Below, in pieces: positions 22,578 to 32,584 of a stretch of 64,000 nucleotides of DNA. This DNA comes from Theocolax elegans (lineage: Eukaryota > Arthropoda > Insecta > Hymenoptera > Cerocephalidae). Every line of letters starts with the position of its first letter. Within the stretch, counting starts at the first letter, position 1. The stretch covers positions 50,203,229 to 50,267,228 of the forward strand of contig CM047426.1 in assembly GCA_026168455.1 (NCBI GenBank). The letters run 5' to 3'. The notes under the pieces are model-generated. The model was not told the origin of the DNA, did no database searches, and worked only from the letters and a program-made list of their open reading frames with translations. The position numbers and the translations under genes were made by a program.

Positions 22578-23399
22578 AATACTGAACATATTTCTACATA
22601 ATACTGAAACAATTAAAAAAAATTAAATATAATCGACATGATAAAACTTACACTGGAGTAAGGAATTTTTATTTTTATTTTTAATACGTAGTAACACATA
22701 TATCATTACTTACAATATTTCCACACTATTCCTATAAGAAGCTACATCAATCTAGTAACAAATGTGTTATTTTTTTACCAGAATAATATTTTCAACAACA
22801 AAAATTACAATATAAAATTATTCCTTGACCATTTTACATATATTTCATGCTTTTTCATGATGTTTCACGGAAAGGAGATGAAGAATTTAAAATTTCATAC
22901 AAAACTACTGAACTTAGCTAAGGCATCGTATGTATTCAATTATTCTTTCAAACAAATAATTATACATAATAATTGAATTTATAAAAATTATTTTCAGATT
23001 AAAATTCTGGCTAAAAGATTTATTTTCACATTTTATTAATTTTGTTTTATTTTCAAAAATCTTTTATAAAAAAGAATTTTAGTAATTGCAACCAAAAAAT
23101 ATAAATGATATTATACAATTACAATAATAAAAAATTAAATATTAATTATAAAAGTTATTTTAATATTACATTTGGTATTACATTACAGAAATGAAAGAAA
23201 AATAATATTTTAAATTTTTTAACCACCTTCCTCATGCATTTTTCATCTTAGAAATAGGAGATGATGAACAATGTTTGTAAAAAAAATTAATATAAATGTA
23301 ATAAAAAAAAAATAAAACGTATCGTCAAATAAAATATGTATTTCATTAAATTATATATATTATATTATATATGTTATAGAGTAATAGTACTGTTTTCGT
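22578..23399. other. AT-rich DNA, nothing recognised
   Basis: No coding frame of note (22764-22976 is open by chance) and no clear repeat apart from A/T runs. Confidence 0.4.
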
Positions 23400-23808
23400 C
23401 AATGTTCGTATTACTTTTTTTTACCGAAAACCCCTATAAAATATTTTTGGAATTTTTCTACTAAACCCCCTCTTACCCCCTACCACTCAATCATTACATA
23501 GGGGATAAATTAAGACTGGTTGTCATATTCAATGTTGACCCTTCCTCCCACCTTCCTTCATCTTTAAAATAGGGGATAAAAAAGAGTGGTTGTCATATTG
23601 TTATTCACCTGTACCGAAACCCCGAAATTATATTTGGAATTTTTCTAATTTTATTTTCCCCCTCCCCCTCTTGCCCCTACTCCAACTAGCAATAAATGGA
23701 GGATAAATGAAAAATGATTATCATATCGCTATTCACCGTAACCAGAAACCTCATCTTAGTTTTTTTAGAATAAAAAAGAATGATCGTCATATTCTAATTC
23801 ACATATAG
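23400..23808. repeat. Imperfect ~200-bp repeats
   Basis: Blocks of the form AACCCCTATAAAATATTT..GGAATTTTTCTA..CCCCCTC..GGGGATAAAT..GTTGTCATATT recur at about 23425, 23610 and again after FB2 at 24437, the latter followed by AGCGTTAACCCTTCCACTC, which also reappears at 25803. FB2 has inserted into this satellite-like array. Confidence 0.6.
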
Positions 23809-24427
23809 TCGGCTGAGTGGAAGAACAGTTTATCCGCTTGGAAAACGCCTTATCTCACGATCCGCTTGGAAAATGCCCTATCTCGGAACTTGCTTGGAAA
23901 ACGCCCTATCTCGCGCCTCGGTTGAAGAACGCCCTATCTCAAATGAAATTTTTCGCTTTCAAATTTTGTAATGGCACCACTGCGCAACTTAAAAATCCTA
24001 AGCTTAAAAATTTCATCCGTTCTCTCAACTTTTTTTTAACCTTTATTAACTTAAAACATTTTTTAAATTGTACACAGGTCGGCTTATATAATAATTACTC
24101 GATACATCGCCGCTGATAGACAGATAAAGTCAGAGAAGTCTCTCTTTCTCAGGAGTCCCGATGCCGCCTAAACAATTTTTTTCCGATTTTAAACACTTTA
24201 CTAATTAATTCATTTTAATTAGAAAGACCGTAGTTTTAAGTTGCGCAGTGGTGCCACTACAAAATTTGAAAGCGAAAAATTTCATTTGAGATAGGGCGTT
24301 TTCCTAGCGACTTCCGTGATAAGACGTTTTTCAAGCGGATCACGAGATATGGCGTTTTCCAAGTGGATCTCGAGATAGGGCGTTTTCCAAGCTGGTTTCG
24401 AGATAGACTGTTCTTCCACTGAGCCGA
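23809..24427. mobile_element. Foldback element FB2 with GAGATAGGGCG repeats
   Basis: Termini TCGGCTGAGTGGAAGAACAG and the inverse CTGTTCTTCCACTGAGCCGA. Both arms carry degenerate 27-29-bp units around GGAAAACGCCCTATCTCG. Inner arms CAAATTTTGTAATGGCACCA and its near inverse match. The structure is as in FB1, and the first bases (CGGCTGAG.GG) match FB1. I see no clear target duplication. Confidence 0.85.
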
Positions 24428-25003
24428 CGATATACCGATAACCCCTATAAAATATTTAAAAAATTTTCTAATATTACCCCCCCCCCCCTCATGACTCTTC
24501 CTACACCTATCATTACATGTGAGATAAATGATGAGTGGTTGTCGTATTCAGCGTTAACCCTTCCACTCGACACATACGTTTAATTCTCGTAACTTTTGGG
24601 ATACCGGACACCGGAGAACGGATGAATTTTGATATATATATATATATGTAAGGAAAACATCCTTAGTCTATTTGAATTGCGCGCGTGTAGGTCGGTAAAT
24701 CAAATCTTTTAATATACCGACAGGTAAAATTTTCAGATATGAATTGGCACGTGTCAATTAGTACGGTTAATAAAGATATACCGAAAACAATGAATAAAAC
24801 TTTATAAAAGTAATCTAAAGACAACCTTGTGAATAATAACATTGAATGTTGTTTCTTTGTTATTTACAGGTAAATAGACATTGTTTATTAAGTATGTAAT
24901 TATATTTTGTATAAAATAATAAAATTCTTTGTTATTTACAGAGAAACAATTCATGTATTATTCTAACCTATAACCTATGAACATTATATATATATATATA
25001 TAT
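24428..25003. other. Satellite continuation and (TA)n
   Basis: Continues the ~200-bp repeat, then CCGGACACCGGAGAACGGATG (24604) which recurs at about 25885, and two (TA)n tracts (24631-24650, 24985-25002). No gene. Confidence 0.45.
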
Positions 25004-25490
25004 GGGCTATTTCACGTTAAGTGGTACGATGAAAATTTTAAATCGCTCCAAAATTTGAGAACTGGCTGGAAATATCTTCCAGAAGATAGAAAAAAAATTT
25101 TAGGTGTTAAAAATAATTTGCCTAAGAGTTATTCCACCATCAAAAATGGAATTTTTTCAATTTTTTAGGAAAATTGCTATTTTCAAAACCTTTTATCTCA
25201 AAATCTATTGATTTTTTTGAAAAAACATTACAAACAACTTTTGTTCAAAATAATCTTTAGAACTTATCTACCTGGGTTATAATTCCTAATTTTAAATTCT
25301 CGAAGAGATAGGGCACCCAGAAATATTGAATATCAAAAAAAGGCGACCACGCAACAATCGATTTTGATCTAACACTGTTCAGAAGATCACATTTTTTGAG
25401 GGCTTTCGAATGGCGGTGGTTAGATTATTGGCCAAGACCACTGATGAAAGTTATGCCTCATAAACCTCATAAAATCACTAATTTACATGT
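25004..25490 (+). mobile_element. Single arm of a long palindromic element (family 1)
   Basis: Begins GGGCTATTTCACG after (TA)n and follows the left arms at 38761 and 41200 through GGCGACCACGCAACAATCGA and AATGGCGGTGGTTAGATTAT, stopping at the palindrome centre. The right arm is missing, replaced by the minisatellite. Confidence 0.8.
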
Positions 25491-25805
25491 CAGAAAATCA
25501 CGAAACATCCAGAAAATGCCGAAATTGTTGGATTTATCCTGGAACACGTCAGAAAATCTCGAAACATCCAGGAAATCCCGAAATTGGTGGAGTTATCCCA
25601 AAATACCACAGAAAACCCCGAAACTTCCAGGAAATCCCGAAATTAGTGAAGGTTTCCCGGCATATCTAAGAAATTACTCAATTATTTAGGAAATCCCGTA
25701 ATTGGTGGAGTTATCCCGGAATACCTTAAAAATGCCCGAAATATCTAGGAAATCCCGTAATTAGTGAAGTTATCCCGAAATAATTCAGAAATTCCCGAAA
25801 TATCA
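25488..25805 (+). repeat. ~63-bp minisatellite
   Basis: About five diverged units of CGAAACATCCAGGAAATCCC followed by GAAATTGGTGGAGTTATCCC. Open frames across it (25396-25689) are repeat artefacts. Confidence 0.85.
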
Positions 25806-25847
25806 GCGTTAACCCTTCCACTCCACACATACTCTTAATTCTTACAA

Positions 25848-25905
25848 CGGGAGACCGGACACTGCCGCCGGACACCGGACACCACCGTCGGACACCGGAG
25901 AACGG
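25848..25905 (+). repeat. Short CCGGACAC-type repeats
   Basis: Iterated CCGGACACTGCCG, CCGGACACCGGACACCACCG, TCGGACACCGGAG; also seen singly at 24604. Confidence 0.7.
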
Positions 25906-26201
25906 ATGAATTTTAATATAATATAGATATAGATGTTGAATTATGGAGCTTTTAAGGAGATAAAGGTAATCATCGCAACTATTCAGTTTCTGTGCATATA
26001 ACAAATTAAAGTTCATTGGTATTCATTATCCTTGTTTTCATTGTTAGTGCGACGACTCAGTGATGATTCAAAATGTTATGTTAAATACAGATTTCAATGA
26101 CAAGTAGTAAGTATAATGTTATAAATCAATAGGCTAAAAAACTAAATCAATAATTTTGTTAATTAATCAAATGTATTCGTTTTTGTAAATAAAGGTATAG
26201 T

Positions 26202-26237
26202 CTGAAGAGGATGACGAAAAGTCATCGAAACGTCGCC
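26202..26237 (+). ncRNA. Hammerhead motif (HHR4) of the PLE pseudo-LTR
   Basis: Core CTGAAGA (26202-26208), stem II GATGAC/GTCATC with loop GAAAA (26210-26226), then GAAAC-GTC with predicted cleavage after 26234. One base (G26209) is unpaired before stem II. Stem I is weak. It is followed about 25 bases later by the PLE end motif TTCACCAAGATCGAGAAACC. Confidence 0.65.
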
Positions 26238-26303
26238 ATCTAATTAAATGTATGGTTTATTCACCAAGATCGAGAAACCTTAGTTTGAAATAAACTACTT
26301 TTT

Positions 26304-28250
26304 AATAAAATATGCGTTGCAAATATGTCTTTGTAATTTACGACCAGGTTTTGTGGATCAGAAAGAGAATACTGTGGAATCTCACCGATTTTAAATAAAT
26401 TATGCGTAATATAAATGCTTTTTTGTTGATAAAGTTGAAGTCTATTGTATTCAGTAGAAAATTTTTTGAATATATTTCTATTACTCTGCAAGATAAACTG
26501 CATTTTATAATAGATATCTGCATTTCAACTTGCCGCTGTACAAAAGCTATGAATAGGTTTGATAAAAAATTATCAAATTTTTCTATTACAAAATCAATAG
26601 CTGAATTGCATAAAAGTGAATTATTATATAAAGAAAGCGTAAGTTTTAACATTTCTTGATCCAAAAACAGTTTGTCAATGTGTTGAATATGTTGTAAATG
26701 TTGCATAAAATCCGTTTTTTAAATTTGATTTACACGAATTGAAAATAATAGATTACATGTAATTAAAGTATAATTTGTTTCAGTAATTTTTTTCACATAT
26801 ATACTGAAAAATCTTTTACAAAAACACTACATTTTAGAACGCAATTAACCAAAGAACACAAGAACTGGACTTAAATTATGTTTTTTATGACTATTAATAC
26901 TGAATTCGCTTTTGCATATAAGAACTGTAAATCTAAATAAATAAAAAGTCAATATCTAATATTGTTTAAGATTATCAGTCAGCATTGTTACTCCTCTAAA
27001 CAGGTTAACAATTGGAAAACCATATACATTGTATTCTAAGAATTGCCAAATATGATTTGACACTATAGAAAACTCTTTCTGGAATACTTTTATAAATTTA
27101 AGCACTAAGTCTACAGCCACTATTGACGACGCAACTTGGAACATGCAGTCTTCTATAACGATATAACTTGAAGATATACTATTCAAGTTATTACCGTGAA
27201 TAACGACATAAGGCTGTACTACTATTTTGTGATCAGTATCTAAAATATGTAATTTTTGTTGAGCTTCTTTTAATTTAATACTGAAATTATTTGTGTCCTG
27301 AAACAGTAATCTATACAGTTAAGATAACAGGTCTAAACGTTTAATATTTACTATTTACTATATATTAATATTTACTTTTGAATTTACCTTGATATGTGAA
27401 ATAAACGTGTCCAGTACTTCACTTTTTTCTGGACTTCATCGTCCAGTGCTACTTCGAGCAGTTTGCTTATTAATTTGCCTAAATAAGAATGGCAACAGAA
27501 CAAGACTTAAAATTGGTATTGTTTCTAACAATATTTTACCTGCAAACGTGTTTTAATAATTTTAATAATTAACAATTTTATCTACTGAACCAAATATTAT
27601 AAAATTACTAGTGTTCATCGAATTACTTACCATCGACTTTATTTTCTTTAATAATTTTTTGTATGCTCGTATCATTTTTTTGCTCTTTTCAACTAAATTA
27701 TAAATTTGTTTAGCAACACCTGTCCATTTTACGTGAAATACATTGTTCGATTTGTTGCAAAATCTTTCGTAATCAACTTCAATCTATAAAAATTAAGTAT
27801 ATTATTTTATATTTAATTAATAATTGTTTTTTTAAACAAACGTTATAACGTTAAACGTTAAATTTACCAATTGGTAACTATTTGGATGCGCTAAATTCGG
27901 TAAGGTGTCAATAATTTTTTTTAAATTATTCAATTTTAAAAATTGATTCGGGCTTCATAGACTTTGGAACTCCATTTGTTTACATAAGCATCATCAATTA
28001 TTCGAACGTGTTTTCGCAAAGGATCCAATGAATCTAACGAGTATACCTCTGTTGGATAAAGTAAAATGCAAGTTACATAAAATAACAGTTTAAAAAATAT
28101 TCTAATTTATACCTTCAGGTACAGATCTTTTAGGGACTGGATCAGTAGTAACAACTAAATTAATTGCTCTAGCTTTCTCCCTTAATTTACTGTGCGACGA
28201 GACGTCGTTACAATGGAATAAATAATACTTAATGTATTATATTATTTCGT
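26304..28250 (-). pseudogene. CACTA-like transposase, upstream exons
   Basis: Minus-strand coding pieces that precede the C-terminal part: KLREKARAINLVVTTDPVPK (near 28150-28200), a piece ending at 26956 (DLVLKFIKVFQKEFSIVSNH), and one ending at the PLE junction with FSTEYNRLQLYQQKSIYITH and KDIFATHILLKSSL. The last stops exactly at the 13-bp PLE duplication and resumes at 18375. Frame changes and a 3' splice-like AG suggest exons plus decay. The assignment of the far-upstream pieces to the same protein is inferred from strand and order. Confidence 0.55.
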
Positions 28251-28285
28251 AGTATGTATTAAATATTATATCTTAAAATCTGGCA

Positions 28286-29220
28286 CGTTGTTATTGTTTC
28301 GTGCGTTGCCTCTTCAAGGCCACGAAACACGCGTGTTTATGTCGACGACCGAGGATGTGTGCGAGCATTCGTATATACAAATGTTATTGTGTGTGTGTTA
28401 GGTACTTTTCGGGAATGCGACAATTCCCGAAATGCTCGGTACGCTGCCGGTCTTGACCGCGACAGCATCATCTTTTACACATTGTCACGTCTAGTTCCGC
28501 GCGCCACGGGAAGTACCGGACCGGTTCGTCCGTGCTCCGGGAAGCCGTACGCGAGTGCTCGTGAGTTCGTGTGAGTGCAGTGCGAAGGACCAAATACCTC
28601 GGGTTGAGTGTTCCCCGAGGTAGTCGAATCGCCGCGGCATCAGGCCGCACCTGCAGACTACCGTCGAGGACGACGGGAATCCGGGCCGACTCCACCGGCC
28701 AGCAGACGTCGGGGCGCCGACGCGCACCAGGGCCTATGGACAACCCAGCCCGGTAAGTACCCGACATTGGTCGGTATACTATTAGCGTGTGTTGTGTGAG
28801 TGTGCACGTATGTTTGTTCGGTAGCACACCGGTGCTACCGAAATCGAATAGGTATTGCGCGGGGCGAGCACGGGGGCAGCCCCTGCTTGCCGCGTATATA
28901 CCACGCGACCGGGAGAACGCCCCGTTAATTATTGTCGGGCACCTCCGTGTAAATTATTAAATATATACTTATTTATTTTGTTTTAATATATCGGTCGCGT
29001 TATCATTTAATTATAAATTAACCCGCAATTAATCATTCCGATTCCCGTTTTTCCCGCCACGTGTGTCGGTACGTAGGAGATCATCCTATCTCTGCTACCG
29101 TGTCCCGACGGGTTAACTTATTAACCCACGGCGACGACAAAGACGCGTTCTTCGGGGCCGTCCCTGTTTAAATTAATAAATAACTTGTAACTGGTATTAG
29201 GACGAAATACCACGTTACAA
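28286..29220. mobile_element. Probable solo LTR, 935 bp, GC-rich
   Basis: A GC-rich block inside the AT-rich transposon, flanked by the direct repeat CTGGCA (28280-28285 and 29221-29226). On the minus strand it begins TTGTAACGTGG and ends AATAACAACG, close to TG...CA LTR ends. No coding or PBS-to-gag structure remains. Open frames on both strands (28359-28827) come from its base composition. Confidence 0.5.
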
Positions 29221-29888
29221 CTGGCATAATTGGCTAGAACTCTATTAGCATTTCTCCCTTTTTTGCTGGAGAATAAAAGCTAACTTGCTCATAATCAGGA
29301 AAACGATTCGCAGCAGATTGTGCTAAATATTGCAGCCGTAAGAAGTAAATTGTAAGAAAACATTTCTCTTTTATGTCGAAAAGTAACTACTTTACTGTTC
29401 GATAAATTAAATTTTTAGTACTTACACGTATGAATTAGTTCTTTTTGTTTCGTGAAAAATGATAAGCCTCGCGACTTTATGTACGTTGAAGTAAAGGCAA
29501 TGTTTTGTGTTCAGTAACTTTTCCCGAATGTCAGGATTTTTTTGATGTTCGTAGGCATGTAGCAAAAAGATTCCTTCGCCCGATTCTTTTAAAATTTGGT
29601 CGACTTAATTATTAGCATAATTAACTGCAACTAAAACAAAATATTAATTAATTTTAAATACATAGAATTAAATAGTTGTAAATAAGAAAACTTACAATCG
29701 TCAGTTGATACTACCTCCACAGGACCTGCTAATAAAGGTTGCGAAGGCACGTCAATAATTTGGCAAGAGCTTGAAATAGAATAGAAACAGCTCTGAGAGT
29801 CCGTAGAAGTTGTTAGAGAATTCGCGTAGGTTGATAAGTCAAGGACTGGTATACCATCAATTGTATCCACAATTTGGTTAGATACCAC
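29221..29888 (-). pseudogene. CACTA-like element, 5' exons of the minus-strand gene
   Basis: Three coding-like stretches on the minus strand: VDTIDGIPVLDLSTYANSL (near 29860-29800), GEGIFLLHAYEHQKNPDIRE with HCLYFNVHKVARLIIFHET ending at a GTAAGT donor (29605-29430), and LRLQYLAQSAANRFPDYEQV (29345-29280). They look like the N-terminal region of the transposase gene or an accessory protein of the same element. I do not recognise the domain. Confidence 0.5.
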
Positions 29889-30584
29889 TATTTTGTGTGA
29901 TGAAACAATAAAATAATCAAAAAATATCCAAACGATTATATTATAGACTTTGCATGTGTGTAAGATATCATAAAGATTGAAATGTTAAAATTACAGTAAA
30001 GACGCTTTAAAGATTTCCTATTAATATTTGAAAACTGTATTTAACAAACAGAATTCTAACCATTTTGAAGGACAATATAATTCCTGTTCGAATTCGGAAC
30101 ATGCATTATTTCTCTTCCTCTAATCAACTGTATATTTAAAAATTTATAAACTTAAATAATTAAAACCTCAAAATAAAAGTTAATCCATTATAAATCTGAA
30201 ACAATGTTAAAAATTATTTGCTTGCAGTAATTTACTCTAGTGCGTTAGTTATTAAATATTAGGTCATGAAAATACTAAATAATAATAAAAATATAATAGC
30301 CACCCGTAACAGTAGTCTGAAATATTGCTTAAATTCTTAGTTTGTTTTATTATTGTATAAATATTGTAGATATACATTCGACCCGCTCTTTCAATCTACT
30401 CGCACTTCTCATCGCGCACGAAATTTATACGCGGCTATACCACAGTAGGATGGAAACGTACAAACGTGGAGTTTCAAGCTAACATACAAGCTTAGTTCGA
30501 AATTGTGTAACCGTAGAACGAATACGGTGCTACGATTGGACGATACCAGCGCGTACTACGTTAATATAACAAAACCTACTACGC
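29889..30584. other. CACTA-like 5' non-coding region
   Basis: AT-rich, turning more GC-rich over the last 200 bases toward the TIR. Short motifs such as TACGCTAG/CTACG recur near both ends of the element, as subterminal repeats do. No gene seen. Confidence 0.4.
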
Positions 30585-30606
30585 TAGTCTGTTTCTTCTC
30601 TCCGTG
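30585..30606 (-). repeat. CACTA-like right TIR
   Basis: Inverse of 15165-15186 with one mismatch; followed by TA at 30607-30608. Confidence 0.9.
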
Positions 30607-31240
30607 TACCTCTTAAAATTCATGTACACAATTGGCTCAGTAGTTATTACCACGGTATCGAATGGTTTGAAGGTGATATTTGTCATCGACAACTTCACGC
30701 AAATTTACGGGGATTGGCTAGAACAGCGAAGCAGATTTTAGTTCGAGGTTCTCAAAAAACGAAACTTTTAGAGAGTATAACAGCACGACGAGTCGAGAAT
30801 TTGGAAGAGTTTAACTGGCCAGCTACGCATAATCTACCAAGAACCAACGGTTTTTGCTATATTCACGGATCTATTCATAAAGAAGTTCTCATATGTGCTT
30901 TAAATAATGCTCAGAAAATTAAACATTGGGTTAATAAAAATATTGCATTACTATCCGCCATCATCGCGTGTAACGAAAACGCTTATTTTCACTCAAGATT
31001 TTCACAATCTGTTGCCGATTGTGGCTCAAAGAAAATTAATTTCGACGATTCACCTGTACGTTCGAATAACTTTAAAAAAATAAATAAGAAATCTAATCGT
31101 ACAAGACCACCAACTCCACTTTACGACTCCATAGATGAAGCAGGATACTTCACAGCTGAAAATAGAGACGATCTATCCACTTTAGCCATATACACTACAC
31201 CGGTACATAATGAATACTCTCCAAATAAAGGGTACTATCA
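30607..31240 (+). pseudogene. Conserved Polinton ORF, 3' part
   Basis: Continues the frame broken at 15164. Blocks: YYHGIEWFEGDICHRQLHAN, LARTAKQILVRGSQKTKLLE, then FCYIHGSIHKEVLICALNNA (Cys/His pairs that could bind metal). The C-terminal end reads RTRPPTPLYDSIDEAGYF and may be a separate small ORF or the N-terminus of the protease. The open frame runs to 31280 but the last ten or so codons are out of register. Function unknown. Confidence 0.7.
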
Positions 31241-31738
31241 TAGGGTGTACTTCCTGCGGATCAGATCCCGAGGGTATTGACGAGACCGACGGGTTACGTG
31301 ATTAACACCGATATACATGCTCAACCTGGTTCACACTGGGTAGCCATTTACATTGATCGTCGAGGACAAGGAAACTTCTTTTACAGTTATGGTTTTCCTT
31401 CAACCGTTTCTCATCGCGTCAAAAGTTTACAAAAAAACACCGTTTCTTACAAGTGGAATACACAGCAGTTGCAGGGTTTGAATTCTAAAGTGTGTGGACA
31501 GTATTCTTTAAAGTTTTTAGACTATATGAATCGTGGTTACTCCTTAGACCAATTTTGTAATTTATTTACTTCAAATTATTTAAGAAACGATCAAATTGTC
31601 CAACGCTTCTACAAGCGTATTCGTGGTATTTCTTATAGAAATAAACATAAAAATAAGTTTAATTTTCACGTAGGTAATGGTCATAAACGTTCAAAATTAT
31701 GTATCCAAACTTGTAAACCCAAAATATGTTATTCTTAA
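31241..31738 (+). pseudogene. Polinton adenovirus-like cysteine protease
   Basis: A capsid maturation protease of the adenain/Ulp1 fold. VLPADQIPRVL and YVINTDIHAQPGSHWVAIYI contain the catalytic His (HWVAIY); FFYSYGFPS corresponds to the FFDSYG block with Asp changed to Tyr; the catalytic Cys is in LNSKVCGQYSLKFL. The C-terminus is basic. A one-base shift just upstream of 31245 (CATAGGGTGTACTT) detaches the N-terminus. Last gene before the right terminal repeat, a usual place for it. Confidence 0.88.
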
Positions 31739-31768
31739 AATTTCTCAATGCACATAAAATAATATTAA

Positions 31769-31985
31769 GAGGCCTGCGATGGCTCGGTCGGTAGGGCGTC
31801 GGGCTCGTAATCTGGAGGTTCGAGGTTCGATTCCCGGCCTCGGCCGATTGATACAAGCACCACTGGCGAATGTATTTTCAACAAGTGCTTTCTTTCCCAA
31901 GACATCGTATGACCTCCGTCGCTGATTAGCACCGGTTTGAGAGTATAAAAAAGCGACGTTAAAATAATTTTAAAAAAATAATAAT
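31769..31985 (+). mobile_element. tRNA-derived SINE, copy B
   Basis: Same family and orientation as copy A: GAGGCCTGCGATGGCTCGG, CGTAATC anticodon region, GAGGTTCGATTCCCGG, and the GACCTCCGTCGCTGATTAGC body. Flanked by AATAATATTAA (31758-31768 and 31986-31996). It lies just inside the right Polinton repeat. Confidence 0.9.
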
Positions 31986-31996
31986 AATAATATTAA

Positions 31997-32578
31997 ACAT
32001 AAATATATACATATATTTTTACAATTATAAAATGTACAAAAATTTAATATTATTCATAAATAAATTATTTTAAAACAATAAATAATCTATTCATTTATCG
32101 CTCCTATACACTTACCTATATATCCTATTTATTAATTTTAAATATTCATTATGAACATCCAATTAAAATATAATACGTATAATCTATTATACGTGTACTT
32201 CTCTCTATTTCCCTCTTCCTCTCTCATCCCCTCTCCTTGTACCTATACCTGTGCATCCTTTGGATAAATAAAGTATCCCTCGCGTGGGCCCACGCATACC
32301 CATTCATAATACGTCACGAGAGTTTTCCTCCCAATACGGCAGACAAGTGTCACCCGTCCCCTCCATCAAGACTCCTACAATGCCCTGTATATAAGAAAAT
32401 ATACATACTCCCCACTACGCGATCCCCCGCTCACCACCTCCAACACTATGATTCATGTCACGCAAACACACGACTATCCGCCAAAATTCCCGACTTAACC
32501 CGAGTGCAAGTTTTCCTACTTTCCCCCATCGCCGCCGTCTTGGCCGCCATTATTTCCTATAGTCCCCCACATACTACT
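31997..32578 (-). repeat. Polinton right terminal inverted repeat
   Basis: Inverse of 1556-2205. The 199-codon open frame across it (32237-32836) runs through the terminus and the flanking PLE repeat and is not a gene. Confidence 0.9.
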
Positions 32579-32584
32579 ACCGTA
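32579..32584. other. Polinton target-site duplication, right copy
   Basis: ACCGTA, identical to 1550-1555. Confidence 0.9.

Larger units (their letters stand above)
18376..26290 (+). mobile_element. Penelope-like retroelement with nested foldbacks
   Basis: Inserted in the CACTA-like transposase with a 13-bp duplication TAAACTACTTTTT (18363-18375 and 26291-26303). The 5' side carries a hairpin and the motif TTCATTCACCAAGATCGA (about 18440-18460); the 3' side carries a hammerhead motif followed by the same TTCACCAAGATCGAGAAACC motif (26262-26283), so both ends belong to one family. The RT/GIY-YIG gene lies at 18687-21109. Foldbacks at 21814, 23809 and 25004 and satellites swell its 3' region. 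Confidence 0.8.
15165..30606 (-). mobile_element. CACTA-like DNA transposon nested in the Polinton, 15.4 kb
   Basis: Terminal inverted repeats CACGGAGAGAAGAA(G/A)CAGACTA (15165-15186 and 30585-30606, one mismatch), flanked by TA on both sides (15163-15164 and 30607-30608). Removing it joins the two halves of a Polinton gene in frame, which confirms the boundaries. The transposase runs on the minus strand. CAC...GTG ends and a 2-bp duplication fit the CACTA/EnSpm group, but TA duplications also occur in Tc1/mariner, so the superfamily is inferred from the ends plus the transposase. Length is inflated by a nested PLE and an LTR. Confidence 0.88.
1556..32578 (+). mobile_element. Complete but decayed Polinton/Maverick, 31.0 kb with nested insertions
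   Basis: Both ends are visible: AGTAGTATGTGG at 1556 and its inverse CCACATACTACT ending at 32578 (the left end reads GAGAACTATAGG where the right has GGGGACTATAGG), flanked by ACCGTA on both sides. Between them lie the diagnostic genes PolB, retroviral integrase, FtsK/HerA-type ATPase, adenovirus-like protease, minor and major capsid proteins, all on the plus strand. A 15,442-bp CACTA-like element (15165-30606) and two SINEs are later insertions; without the former the Polinton is about 15.6 kb. Every major gene carries frameshifts or stops, so this copy is dead. Confidence 0.93.

Noticed and set aside
25396..25689. 97-codon open frame with Pro/Asn repeats
   Set aside because: Translation of a minisatellite.
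28359..28827. Overlapping open frames on both strands in GC-rich DNA
   Set aside because: No recognisable protein; frames on both strands follow from base composition of an LTR-like block.
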